Below are positions 36,376 to 44,560 of a DNA stretch of 64,000 bases, one piece after another. Origin of the DNA: Winogradskyella eckloniae (GTDB taxonomy: Bacteria; Bacteroidota; Bacteroidia; Flavobacteriales; Flavobacteriaceae); contig NZ_JABRWP010000008.1 in assembly GCF_013249045.1 (NCBI RefSeq), positions 99,918-163,917 on the forward strand. The letters run 5' to 3'. The position numbers and the translations under genes are program-made. The notes below the pieces were generated by a model. The model saw nothing but the letters and a program-made list of their open reading frames with translations, was not told the DNA's origin and did no database searches. How positions within the stretch are numbered: position 1 is the stretch's first letter; each line of letters opens with the position of its first letter.

Positions 36376-36747
36376 ATGGATTTCAAAAAGTTATTAGCAT
36401 ATCAAAAAGCATTTGACTTAGCTATGTTGATTTTTGAAATATCAAAATCATTTCCTAAAGAAGAAAGATATTCTTTAACAGATCAAATTAGACGTAGTTC
36501 TCGTTCTGTTAATGCTAATATTACAGAGGCTTACAGAAAAAGAAGGTACCCAAAGCATTTTGTGAGTAAACTAACAGATTCTGATGCTGAAAATTCAGAA
36601 ACAAAAACATGGCTAGATTTTGCTTTGGCTTGTAAATATATTTCAATTGAACAACACGAAAATTTATCAGATCAAGGAATTGAAATTGGTAAATTAATAA
36701 ATTATATGATTAATAATCCAGGAAAATTCGGAGTAAAAGTGGAATGA
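36376..36747 (+). CDS. Four helix bundle protein (S23/rRNA intervening-sequence type)
   Basis: A 123-residue helical protein with the family pattern: AYQKAFDLAMLIFEISKSFP near residues 8-27, EERYSLTDQIRRSSRSVNAN near 29-48, EAYRKRRYPKHFVSKL near 51-66 and ETKTWLDFALACKYIS near 74-90. Relatives are encoded in intervening sequences of 23S rRNA genes and as scattered single genes in Bacteroidota; the fold is shared with the Avd accessory protein of diversity-generating retroelements. Function is unknown. It sits alone between ffh and folD, flanked by inverted ACTG-type repeats, and is probably an inserted cassette. Confidence 0.9.
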   Translation: MDFKKLLAYQKAFDLAMLIFEISKSFPKEERYSLTDQIRRSSRSVNANITEAYRKRRYPKHFVSKLTDSDAENSETKTWLDFALACKYISIEQHENLSDQGIEIGKLINYMINNPGKFGVKVE

Positions 36748-36788
36748 TTTTTTTATAATTTAGTTAAAGCCATAAGCGTAAATCCTAT

Positions 36789-36861
36789 ACACTGTAGCTT
36801 TGACTGAAAATATAAATAATAAAAGTGTTTTACTGAATACTGTGACTGTGACTGAAAACTA
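36789..36861 (+). repeat. ACTG-type irregular repeat, copy 3 (right of four-helix gene, folD leader)
   Basis: ACTG cores recur at 36791, 36803, 36832, 36839, 36845 and 36851, ending GACTGTGACTGAAAACT. It shares ACTGAATACTG at 36832-36842 with the inverted copy at 36312-36322. The array ends just before the folD ATG at 36868. Confidence 0.7.
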
Positions 36862-36867
36862 ATAGAG

Positions 36868-37752
36868 ATGACAATTCTAGACGGAAAAAAAGTAAGTAAC
36901 GACATTAAAAACGAAATCAAAGCCGAAGTCGATAAGATGAAAGCTAATGATGAAAAAGTACCACACTTAGCTGCAGTGATTGTTGGTAATGATGGTGCGA
37001 GTTTAACATATGTTGGTAGTAAAGTGAGAGCCTGTGAGCGCGTTGGGTTTGAGTCTACAATGGTACGTTTGTCTAATACCACTAGTGAGGTGGAGTTACT
37101 CGATACAATTGAAGAACTTAATAATAACGATGCTATTGATGGTTTTATCATTCAGTTACCATTACCACCACAAATTAATACGCAAAAAGTATTAATGGCT
37201 GTAGACCCAAACAAAGATGTAGATGGTTTTCACCCAATGAACTTTGGGAAAATGTCTTTAGATATGTCTACTTTTATTCCTGCAACACCTTTTGGGATAT
37301 TAGAGTTGTTAGATCGTTACGAAGTAGAAACAAAAGGTAAGCACACTGTTGTTATTGGTCGTTCACACATTGTAGGTCGTCCTATGAGTATTTTAATGGG
37401 AAGAAAAGGCTTTCCTGGAAACTCTACAGTAACATTAACGCATAGTCATACAAAGAATATTACACAGATTACATCACAGGCAGATATCATTATTTCTGCA
37501 TTGGGTATACCTAAATTCTTAAAAGCCGAAATGGTTAAAGATGATGTTGTGATTATTGATGTAGGAATCACAAGAGTACCAGATGATTCTGAAAAAGGAT
37601 ATTACATTACAGGTGATGTAGATTTTGATGCTGTAAGCAAAAAGGCAAGCTATATCACACCTGTTCCTGGTGGTGTAGGACCTATGACTATTGCAATGCT
37701 TTTAAAGAACACATTGTTGGCAAGAGAACAGCATAGAAAGCATAACAAATAA
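36868..37752 (+). CDS. folD: Methylenetetrahydrofolate dehydrogenase/cyclohydrolase
   Basis: A 294-residue bifunctional enzyme interconverting 5,10-methylene-, methenyl- and 10-formyl-tetrahydrofolate with NADP. Signatures are VGNDGASLTYVGSKVRACE near residues 37-55 (Tyr and catalytic Lys), DGFIIQLPLPPQIN near 91, DVDGFHPMNFG near 117, the nucleotide site VVIGRSHIVGRPMSILM near 160, and the C-terminal TPVPGGVGPMTIAMLL. Length is normal. A membrane-protein gene follows after 8 nt and is probably co-transcribed. Confidence 0.97.
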   Translation: MTILDGKKVSNDIKNEIKAEVDKMKANDEKVPHLAAVIVGNDGASLTYVGSKVRACERVGFESTMVRLSNTTSEVELLDTIEELNNNDAIDGFIIQLPLPPQINTQKVLMAVDPNKDVDGFHPMNFGKMSLDMSTFIPATPFGILELLDRYEVETKGKHTVVIGRSHIVGRPMSILMGRKGFPGNSTVTLTHSHTKNITQITSQADIIISALGIPKFLKAEMVKDDVVIIDVGITRVPDDSEKGYYITGDVDFDAVSKKASYITPVPGGVGPMTIAMLLKNTLLAREQHRKHNK

Positions 37753-37760
37753 GATTTTAT

Positions 37761-38480
37761 ATGAATTTACTAGAACTACTTATTGTACCACTAAAGGTTA
37801 CAATAGGTAGTTTTCAGCATATAATGCCAATTGTTTTTGCTTGTGGTTTTACGGTGTTTCTTATTACGTATGCAAAAACAAAATTAACAGCAACTCAACA
37901 AGAGAAAACCATTCAATATCTAGGTTGGTTTATTTCCATTACACTTATTAGTTTTCATATTTATCGAATAGGTTTTGATAATTATAATTTTAAAACCGAT
38001 TTACCACTATACCTCTGTAGTTTAATGGCATTGTTACTTCCGATTTTTACAACAAAACGTAAATTTTGGATGTTCGAAATTTTAGTATTTTGGATTATTG
38101 GCGGAACCTTGCAAGCCGTAATTACACCAGATATAACAACAGGTTTTCCTAGTTTTGATTATTTTAGATATTGGATTGTGCATTTAGGATTGCTTTCCGT
38201 GATCTTCTATTTCATAGTTGTATTTAAGATGAGGCCAAATTTAAAAAGTGTATTTAAATCGTTTTTGGCGCTACAAGGCTATGTACTTACAATGGTAGCT
38301 TTGAATTATGTGTTAGATGCCAATTATTTCTACTTAAACGAAAAACCAAAATCAGCCTCTATATTAGATTATTTTGGAGAATGGCCTTATTATATTTTGG
38401 TGGTACAGTTAAGTGTTATTCCGTTATTTTTAATAATATATTTACCGTTCTACTTTTTAGGTAAATCGAAAACTACTTAG
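37761..38480 (+). CDS. YwaF/TIGR02206-like integral membrane protein
   Basis: A 239-residue protein with seven hydrophobic segments. It matches the TIGR02206 membrane family by layout, with [14 protein letters not shown] near residue 78, [18 protein letters not shown] near 111 and the Trp/Tyr-rich FGEWPYYIL near 208. The function of the family is unknown. It is 8 nt after folD and its stop overlaps by 8 nt the stop of the convergent VOC gene. Confidence 0.8.
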   Translation: MNLLELLIVPLKVTIGSFQHIMPIVFACGFTVFLITYAKTKLTATQQEKTIQYLGWFISITLISFHIYRIGFDNYNFKTDLPLYLCSLMALLLPIFTTKRKFWMFEILVFWIIGGTLQAVITPDITTGFPSFDYFRYWIVHLGLLSVIFYFIVVFKMRPNLKSVFKSFLALQGYVLTMVALNYVLDANYFYLNEKPKSASILDYFGEWPYYILVVQLSVIPLFLIIYLPFYFLGKSKTT

Positions 38481-38892
38481 CAAACAACTGGTCAATATGC
38501 TTAAAGGCCTTAAACTCTAATGCATTTCCTGAAGGGTCTTTAAAAAACATAGTGGCTTGTTCACCAACTTCGCCTTTGAATCGAATGTAAGGTTCTATTA
38601 TAAAAAGAATATTTTTCTGTTTTAATACATCTGCGAATGCTTGAAATTTATCCCATTCTAGAACAACACCAAAATGAGGTACTGGCACATCTTTTCCATC
38701 AACCAAATTAGTGTGTGCATCGTTTTTAGGTTGAGGTTTGTAGTGAATGACTAATTGATGTCCAAAGAAATTATAATCTACCCAATGGTCACTGCTTCGT
38801 CCTTCTTCAAAATTTAAAATATTGGTGTAAAAATCTCTGCATTCAGATAAATTAGAAACAGGAATAGCCAAATGAAAAGGAGATAATGCCAT
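38473..38892 (-). CDS. VOC-family (glyoxalase-like) protein
   Basis: A 139-residue protein with paired beta-alpha-beta-beta-beta units: [20 protein letters not shown] at the start and [14 protein letters not shown] in the middle, ending [15 protein letters not shown]. His6, Glu130-type residues in these segments are the usual metal ligands. The family covers glyoxalases, dioxygenases and antibiotic-binding proteins; the substrate is unknown. It is 2 nt downstream of rluF on the same strand. Confidence 0.85.
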   Translation of the reverse strand: MALSPFHLAIPVSNLSECRDFYTNILNFEEGRSSDHWVDYNFFGHQLVIHYKPQPKNDAHTNLVDGKDVPVPHFGVVLEWDKFQAFADVLKQKNILFIIEPYIRFKGEVGEQATMFFKDPSGNALEFKAFKHIDQLFAK

Positions 38893-38894
38893 AA

Positions 38895-39662
38895 TTAACG
38901 TCTAGATTTTCTAAAGGATTCTTGGTTATCTTCATAGGTTTTTACAGAATCGGCTATGAGGTTATTTAGCGTATTAAATTCCTCTTTTGTTAATTCTCGG
39001 TATTGACCTATAGGTAAATCAAGTTGTATATTCATAATCCTAACACGTTTTAATGTTTGCACTTCGTAATTAAGATATTCGCACATTCTACGGATTTGTC
39101 GGTTCAACCCTTGTGTTAAGATAATACTGAATGTAAACTTGTCTATTTTTTTAACAACACATTTTTTAGTCCGTTTACCTAAATCTTCAAGATATATGCC
39201 ACCAGACATACGCTCAATAAACGTTTGAGAAATAGGAATGTCTACAGTGACTATATATTCTTTTTCATGATTATTACTTGCCCTTAAAATCTTGTTGACA
39301 ATATCGCCATCGTCAGTAAGAAGAATTAAACCTTCACTTGGTTTATCTAATCTACCTATTGGAAAAATGCGTTTAGGGTAATTGATATAGTCAATAATGT
39401 TGTCCTTTTCTACACGCGTATCTGTAGTGCAAACAATACCAACAGGTTTGTTAAAAGCAAGGTAAACAAAGTCTTGTTTTCGCTCGCCAATAATTTCGCC
39501 ATCGACTTTTACAACATCTTCTGGTGCTACTTTGGTGCCCATTTCAGGGATGACATCGTTTATGGTGACTCTACCAGCTTCTATTAGGCGATCTGCAGCT
39601 CTACGAGAGCAATAGCCTGCTTCACTAAGGTATTTGTTAAGGCGTTTTAAATCTTCTGACAT
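38895..39662 (-). CDS. rluF: 23S rRNA pseudouridine synthase, RluF-like
   Basis: A 255-residue synthase. An S4 domain lies at about residues 4-60 ([20 protein letters not shown]), then the RsuA/RluB-family catalytic domain with the active Asp in [18 protein letters not shown] near 100 and [20 protein letters not shown] near 181-200. The layout matches RluF, which modifies U2604 of 23S rRNA. I chose the ATG at 39662 ([10 protein letters not shown]) over one 5 codons upstream because it begins the conserved sequence. Confidence 0.9.
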   Translation of the reverse strand: MSEDLKRLNKYLSEAGYCSRRAADRLIEAGRVTINDVIPEMGTKVAPEDVVKVDGEIIGERKQDFVYLAFNKPVGIVCTTDTRVEKDNIIDYINYPKRIFPIGRLDKPSEGLILLTDDGDIVNKILRASNNHEKEYIVTVDIPISQTFIERMSGGIYLEDLGKRTKKCVVKKIDKFTFSIILTQGLNRQIRRMCEYLNYEVQTLKRVRIMNIQLDLPIGQYRELTKEEFNTLNNLIADSVKTYEDNQESFRKSRR

Positions 39663-39683
39663 AGAACAAAAATACAATAAAGA

Positions 39684-40511
39684 TTAGTCATTAATAAACC
39701 CAATAATCTTAGGTGTTAAAGAAACGTCTTTTAATCCATGCCCAAATCCTGAAGTAACGACAAACTCAGAATTTTTATAGCGATTGGCGAGTAGTTGACC
39801 ATCTTCAAAAGGAATAATTCTATCTTTTTTGTCGTGAATAATCAACCCTTTTGCTTGTATGGATTCTAAAAAATTTGCAGTAGAAAAATAGGAGACAGGC
39901 CTTCCAAAACGTTCTAAAACGATTTTGTCTAATCCGTTAGAAACCCTTTTGTTAAAACCCATCATAGTTTTGTATCTACTAAATACACCTGTAAAATGAG
40001 CAGGTGCACCCAATAAAATTAATTTTTTAATGCTAGGGATTTCATTGAGATAAGTGCTAAATACGCTAGCCATACCACCAACCGAATGACCAATTAATAT
40101 CTCTGGTTTAAATTTTTTAGCAACGACATTTATAAATTCTGAATATAAAACCGCATTGAATTGTTTTCCACCAGATCGTCCATGAGCAGGTGCATCTAAA
40201 GCAATGATGTTATAATCTTGATCTTTTAAATCCTTTAGAATATAGGCCCAACGCGAAGCATTACTTTCCCAACCATGTGCCAATAAAACGGTTTTGTTAT
40301 GGCCAACCCAACGATATGTGGCAATTTCGAAATTTTCATAAGCTATTTCTTCAAAAAATGCCGATTCTATAATTTGTTTTTGGTCTGTATTGTAGCGACC
40401 TTTTCTAGGTGATGCAAATAAAGACAATGCTTTTTTTGACGCTAATTTAGAAGATACCAAACTTGTAGCGTTAAGCGCGTTTCCTATGGATTTCATAACA
40501 AAACTGCTCAT
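39684..40511 (-). CDS. Alpha/beta hydrolase
   Basis: A 275-residue hydrolase with VLLAHGWESNASRW near residue 75 (oxyanion region), the nucleophile elbow GHSVGG near 144, LIIHDKKDRIIPFEDG near 225 (acid) and SGFGHGLKDVS near 255 (His). All three catalytic residues appear present. No signal peptide. The substrate is not evident. It lies 1 nt downstream of the cupin gene in the minus-strand group with rluF and VOC. Confidence 0.85.
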   Translation of the reverse strand: MSSFVMKSIGNALNATSLVSSKLASKKALSLFASPRKGRYNTDQKQIIESAFFEEIAYENFEIATYRWVGHNKTVLLAHGWESNASRWAYILKDLKDQDYNIIALDAPAHGRSGGKQFNAVLYSEFINVVAKKFKPEILIGHSVGGMASVFSTYLNEIPSIKKLILLGAPAHFTGVFSRYKTMMGFNKRVSNGLDKIVLERFGRPVSYFSTANFLESIQAKGLIIHDKKDRIIPFEDGQLLANRYKNSEFVVTSGFGHGLKDVSLTPKIIGFIND

Positions 40512-40512
40512 A

Positions 40513-40887
40513 CTATTCCTCTTCTCTGTTTACAGACTCTACAGAAAACGCAGGTAAGCAAATAGCTAAATATTCGCATGGTTCCGTAAACGGATTGGAA
40601 TACTGAAGTCTTGTGTTTTTTTCAACTTTTATAGATTGGCCAGCTTCTAAGACTATAATTTCATCATCAATAATAAATTGTTTTTTACCTTTTATGATAA
40701 AAGTATATTCATCAAATTCTGGTGTTTGAAAAGGTTCTGACCAACCAGCAGGTGCTACCATATGAGCAATACTAATATTAGAGTTGCCATCTGTAGCATT
40801 TCCAAAATGCTCCTTTATAATTTTACCGTCTTCTGTTGGAACTAGAAATGGAGAATTTTGAATTTTATAGTTTTGTTTTTTTTGCAT
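40513..40887 (-). CDS. Cupin-domain protein
   Basis: A 124-residue single-domain cupin: FQTPEFDEYTFIIKGKKQFI near residues 54-73 is the first cupin motif (with a His replaced), and SIKVEKNTRLQYSNPFTEPC near 84-103 the second. The metal-binding histidines of motif 1 are not obvious, so it may be a non-metal binder. Cytoplasmic. It is 1 nt from the alpha/beta hydrolase gene and probably in one transcript with it. Confidence 0.75.
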   Translation of the reverse strand: MQKKQNYKIQNSPFLVPTEDGKIIKEHFGNATDGNSNISIAHMVAPAGWSEPFQTPEFDEYTFIIKGKKQFIIDDEIIVLEAGQSIKVEKNTRLQYSNPFTEPCEYLAICLPAFSVESVNREEE

Positions 40888-40924
40888 TTTTTTTATGTTG
40901 AAAACTGTGGCGGATTACCCGTTC

Positions 40925-41482
40925 TTACCAATGTAACATGAAGTGCTTTATCTTCGCTTTTTCTGGGATTTGAATTGGGTCTATATTCATATCCATATCA
41001 AAACGCATGCTTGCTGGTAATTCGTTCTTATCTATAGTAAAAGAAGCATTGATTTCATTCACTGAGACTACAATGACATTAATAAGGTTATCTACCTTAG
41101 AGATTTTATAGGCTTCCTTAATATCTTTAAATGTACTTAAAGCCGAAATGTTTTTGTCGGTTTTATAACGCTGATCTAAAATACGAACACTTGCAATTAC
41201 AGAAGTGGAGTCTAATGTCTCTCTAGGCGAGATATCTAATAATTTCTTGCCTCCTTTTTCAAAAACTTCAATCGTATTTACAGATCCAACAAATTCATCT
41301 CCTGCAATAAAACGTACTATAGAATCTGAGCTAAAAACAGCTTCTAAATCCTTTACTTGTGTAGAATCATTTAATAGTCCAATTTGATTTTTTTTAATTA
41401 AAAATGGGTCAGGAGCTTTGTCTTTTGCACAACTCGCAACTAATAGAACACTAATAAGTGCTACAACTAAGGTGTTTTTCAT
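40925..41482 (-). CDS. Hypothetical lipoprotein
   Basis: A 185-residue lipoprotein (signal MKNTLVVALISVLLVASC, lipobox VASC, Cys18). The mature part has an acidic alternating pattern (KKNQIGLLNDSTQVKDLEAV, FSSDSIVRFI, FEKGGKKLLDISPRETLDST) and ends with the unusual HFMLHW. I do not recognise a family. It lies 17 nt after the HerA-like ATPase gene on the same strand. Confidence 0.75.
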   Translation of the reverse strand: MKNTLVVALISVLLVASCAKDKAPDPFLIKKNQIGLLNDSTQVKDLEAVFSSDSIVRFIAGDEFVGSVNTIEVFEKGGKKLLDISPRETLDSTSVIASVRILDQRYKTDKNISALSTFKDIKEAYKISKVDNLINVIVVSVNEINASFTIDKNELPASMRFDMDMNIDPIQIPEKAKIKHFMLHW

Positions 41483-41499
41483 GTTTTAAATTAAGATTA

Positions 41500-43032
41500 T
41501 TATTTAATCATTTTACTTAATATACCAAGAACACCTCTAATTACCGTTGCGCTTGTTAAAACTTTAACAATAGGGTTCATTCTTGTACTTTTTCTTTTTG
41601 TGGTACTTCTTTTGCTTTCAGCACGTTTTAACGCCTCTTTTTCTTCTTTGGCTTTTTGTTTTACCTCTTCAGCTTCTGCTTTTTCAATTTTTTCATTGAG
41701 CATCTCATAAGCACTTTCTCGATCTACTTCTTTATTATATTTCTTAGCTAGAGTAGATTGGGCTAAAAGTCCACCAAGTTCAGATTCCGTTAAAACATCC
41801 ATTCTGCTCATTGGTGCACGCATCATGGTTGCCGCCAATGGTGTAGGTTTTCCTTTTTCGTCTAATGCCGAAACTAAAGCTTCACCTATTCCAAGAGAAG
41901 TTAATACTTCTGCTGTATCGTAATAGTCTGTATCTGGGTAATTTTGAGCTGTTAATTTTATAGCTTTTCTGTCTTTAGCCGTAAAAGCACGAAGCGCATG
42001 TTGAACTTTAAGACCTAATTGTCCTAGTACTGCTTCTGGAACATCTGTTGGGTTTTGTGTTACAAAATATAAGCCTACACCTTTACTTCTTATTAATTTT
42101 ACTATGCTTTCAATTTGACTTAGTAAGGCGTCTGATGCTTCATTGAAAATTAAATGTGCCTCGTCAATAAACATAACAAGTTCTGGACGTCCGCTATCAC
42201 CTTGTTCAGGAAAAGTAGAGTAGATTTCGGCTAATAAGCTCAACATAAATGTTGAAAATAATTTTGGTTTATCTTGTATGTCTGTTAAGCGAATAATGTT
42301 AATATAACCTTTTCCGTTCTCGTCTATACGCAGTAAGTCTTGCGGGTCAAAAGAGGTTTCTCCAAAGAATAAATCGCCACCTTGTTGTTCAATTTCTATG
42401 AGTTTTCTTAAAATTGCACCTGTTGAGGCTGTAGAAATACGTCCATAAGATTCTTCAAATTCAGCTTTGCCTTCATTGGTTGCATATTGAAGAATTTTTT
42501 TGAAATCTTTTAAATCTAAAAGTGGTAATTTATTATCATCACAATATTTAAATATTACAGAGATAATACCAGCTTGTGTTTCGGTAACATTTAAGATTCT
42601 AGAAATTAAAACCGGACCAAATTCACTAATTGTGGCTCTAAGTCGTACGCCATCTTGTTCAGAAATAGTCATCACTTCAACAGGAAACCCTTTAGCTTCA
42701 AAAGGCAATCCAATTTTTTTATGACGTTCATCAATTTTTGCATGCCCAGGACTTGGTTTGGCTAAGCCACTTAAATCTCCTTTGATGTCCATGAGTAATA
42801 CGGGAACCCCTTTTTCAGATAGATTTTCAGCTAAAACTTGTAGTGTTTTTGTTTTACCTGTACCTGTTGCTCCAGCAATTAAGCCATGTCTGTTCATGGT
42901 TTTTAATGGGATATTTACAAAGGTATCTGTAATAGTTTCGCCCTCTAGCATTGCAGATCCTAGGGTAATGTACTCGCCTTTAAATGTGTTTCCTTCGTTT
43001 ATTTCGTTTACGAAAGTTTCAGAATTCTTCAT
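41500..43032 (-). CDS. HerA-like/DUF853 P-loop ATPase
   Basis: A 510-residue ATPase of the FtsK/HerA superfamily, YjgR type. Walker A is GATGTGKT near residue 54-61, Walker B is LVMFIDEAHLIF near 285-296, and GVGLYFVTQNPTDVPEAVLGQ near 314 holds the arginine/sensor region. A charged KAEAEEVKQKAKEEKEALKR coiled coil lies near 450, and the C-terminus is hydrophobic. HerA-type proteins pump DNA or act in defence with nucleases; no nuclease gene is adjacent. It is divergent from queE. Confidence 0.9.
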   Translation of the reverse strand: MKNSETFVNEINEGNTFKGEYITLGSAMLEGETITDTFVNIPLKTMNRHGLIAGATGTGKTKTLQVLAENLSEKGVPVLLMDIKGDLSGLAKPSPGHAKIDERHKKIGLPFEAKGFPVEVMTISEQDGVRLRATISEFGPVLISRILNVTETQAGIISVIFKYCDDNKLPLLDLKDFKKILQYATNEGKAEFEESYGRISTASTGAILRKLIEIEQQGGDLFFGETSFDPQDLLRIDENGKGYINIIRLTDIQDKPKLFSTFMLSLLAEIYSTFPEQGDSGRPELVMFIDEAHLIFNEASDALLSQIESIVKLIRSKGVGLYFVTQNPTDVPEAVLGQLGLKVQHALRAFTAKDRKAIKLTAQNYPDTDYYDTAEVLTSLGIGEALVSALDEKGKPTPLAATMMRAPMSRMDVLTESELGGLLAQSTLAKKYNKEVDRESAYEMLNEKIEKAEAEEVKQKAKEEKEALKRAESKRSTTKRKSTRMNPIVKVLTSATVIRGVLGILSKMIK

Positions 43033-43164
43033 TAGTCAGAAAATTTGGATAAAAATAATGTAATTTTCATCAAGTATGAAATACTTTGGTATTGCAATCA
43101 TAGGAATATATATGCAATCAAAGTCCGTAGCTTATCATAGAACATATAATTCTTAAAGTTTGAT

Positions 43165-43197
43165 GAAAACTTAAGGCAAAAACTGAAAACTAAATAA
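43165..43197 (+). repeat. ACTG-type irregular repeat, degenerate copy 4 (queE leader)
   Basis: The text GATGAAAACTTAAGGC followed by AAAAACTGAAAACTAAATAA ends at the queE -7 box. It shares ACTGAAAACTAA with the folD leader copy (36851-36862). It is the weakest of the four. Confidence 0.4.
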
Positions 43198-43198
43198 C

Positions 43199-43206
43199 TA
43201 TCTTTG
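43199..43206 (+). promoter_or_regulatory. -7 box upstream of queE
   Basis: TATCTTTG is an exact TAnnTTTG match 7 nt before the queE ATG, implying a very short or absent leader. Confidence 0.55.
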
Positions 43207-43212
43207 CAGCTT

Positions 43213-43845
43213 ATGACAAGAAGAGAACGACAAGAGTTAATAGATAAAGGGCTGCTATTACCTTTAATGGAAGAGTTTTATACCATACAAGGTGAGGGGT
43301 TTCATAAAGGAACTGCTGCATATTTTGTGCGTATTGGAGGCTGCGATGTTGGTTGCCATTGGTGTGATGTTAAAGAAAGCTGGTTCGCAGAATTGCATCC
43401 ACCTACAGCTACGGAAAAAATTGTAGAAAATGCTGTTAAGTATAGTGATACTATTATTGTCACGGGTGGTGAGCCATTAACTTGGGATATGGGACCTTTA
43501 ACAGCGCAATTAAAAGCTAAGGGTGTACAAACACATATTGAAACCTCTGGTGCCTATGCATTAACAGGTCAGTGGGATTGGATCTGCCTTTCTCCTAAAA
43601 AAATGAAGTTGCCAACCCAAGAGGTTTATGATCACGCGCACGAACTTAAATGTATCATATATAATAAGGACGATTTTAAATTTGCTGAAGAGCAAGCGGC
43701 TAAAGTAAATGCAGATTGTATTTTATATCTTCAGCCAGAATGGAGTAAACGAGAAAAAATGATGCCACTAATTGTGGATTATGTTATGGCTAATCCTAAA
43801 TGGAAAGTGTCGTTACAAACCCATAAGTATTTAAATATTCCATAA
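43213..43845 (+). CDS. queE: 7-carboxy-7-deazaguanine synthase
   Basis: A radical-SAM enzyme of about 210 residues making CDG in the queuosine (preQ0) pathway. The cluster motif is C-x3-C-x2-C in GGCDVGCHWCDVKESW near residues 48-63, and the substrate/SAM segment EEFYTIQGEGFHKGTAAYFV is just before it. IIVTGGEPLTW near 87 is the GGE motif. Ends VSLQTHKYLNIP, typical of QueE. The ATG at 43213 fits the -7 box; an upstream reading from 43204 would add three residues. Other queuosine genes are not in the window. Confidence 0.95.
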   Translation: MTRRERQELIDKGLLLPLMEEFYTIQGEGFHKGTAAYFVRIGGCDVGCHWCDVKESWFAELHPPTATEKIVENAVKYSDTIIVTGGEPLTWDMGPLTAQLKAKGVQTHIETSGAYALTGQWDWICLSPKKMKLPTQEVYDHAHELKCIIYNKDDFKFAEEQAAKVNADCILYLQPEWSKREKMMPLIVDYVMANPKWKVSLQTHKYLNIP

Positions 43846-43872
43846 CTAAGGTGTTTGTTTAAACAACGTGGA

Positions 43873-43917
43873 TAAAAAAAGTTCCGATTATTGTAAAAAC
43901 AATCGGAACTTTTTTTT
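43873..43917. terminator. Bidirectional terminator between queE and DUF2911 gene
   Basis: AAAAAAAGTTCCGATTATTG (43873-43892) pairs with CAATCGGAACTTTTTTT, a long stem with A- and T-runs on both sides, between convergent genes. Confidence 0.92.
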
Positions 43918-43939
43918 TATTTGGTAAGCTCAATCTAGC

Positions 43940-44485
43940 TTATATCTCAAAAGGAACTGCCACTCTAACAGTGCCCCAACCTAAATGCATTTCTACACCA
44001 TTATCACCTTTTTCAAAAGCAATAGAAAAAGTTTCTAATGACTCTTTTCCTTCGGTTACAGGTACAGTTAAACGTGCCACGTCATTATCTTTATTATAAC
44101 TGTAGCTTCCCCAAACATTAAGATCTGTACTGATGATAGCTGTCCATTCTGATGCTTCAGGAATTACAAAAAAAGAATACGTACCAGCTTTAATGGTTGT
44201 ATCGCCTAATTTTGCATCTGTATAAAACGTAATTTCAGCAGCTTCATTAGCACCAGTTCTCCATACTTTGTTTTCTTTGGCTAAATCATAAACTTTTCTG
44301 TCTTTTAATTGAGGACGGCTATAAGTGATTTTTACGAGTTTATTAGATTCTTTATAAGAGCTAGGATATGCTGCTACGTCCATAGGACTTTTGTCTAAAT
44401 CTTTAAAATCCTGTCCGTTTATTTGTAATGAAAATAACATTACAATCGCAAATGTTGTTGTGGTAAATAATTTAAAATGTTTCAT
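43940..44485 (-). CDS. DUF2911-family exported protein
   Basis: A 181-residue exported protein. The signal peptide ends near SLQINGQ, then ITYSRPQLKDRKVYD near residue 53, KVWRTGANEAAEITFYTD near 73 and AGTYSFFVIPEASEWTAIIS near 99 match DUF2911, a Bacteroidota periplasmic or surface family of unknown role. Single-domain form. It is co-directional with the YCF48-like gene upstream (75-nt gap). Confidence 0.88.
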   Translation of the reverse strand: MKHFKLFTTTTFAIVMLFSLQINGQDFKDLDKSPMDVAAYPSSYKESNKLVKITYSRPQLKDRKVYDLAKENKVWRTGANEAAEITFYTDAKLGDTTIKAGTYSFFVIPEASEWTAIISTDLNVWGSYSYNKDNDVARLTVPVTEGKESLETFSIAFEKGDNGVEMHLGWGTVRVAVPFEI

Positions 44486-44560
44486 GAAAGTGTTTTAGTT
44501 TTAATTTTTAAATAATAATCTAGATGGTCGTAAAATTATAGGCTTGATTACAAAATAGAT

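Noticed and set aside
36753..37151. Minus-strand frame of 132 codons over the folD start
   Set aside because: It is antisense to conserved folD codons; the Ser/Leu-rich translation is typical of antisense frames.
41500..43032. HerA gene as part of an antiviral defence island
   Set aside because: No nuclease, Sir2 or other defence gene is adjacent, and the neighbours are housekeeping and envelope genes.
42500..43063. Plus-strand open frames inside the HerA-like ATPase gene
   Set aside because: They are antisense to a conserved P-loop gene and have no ribosome site or promoter of their own that I can see.
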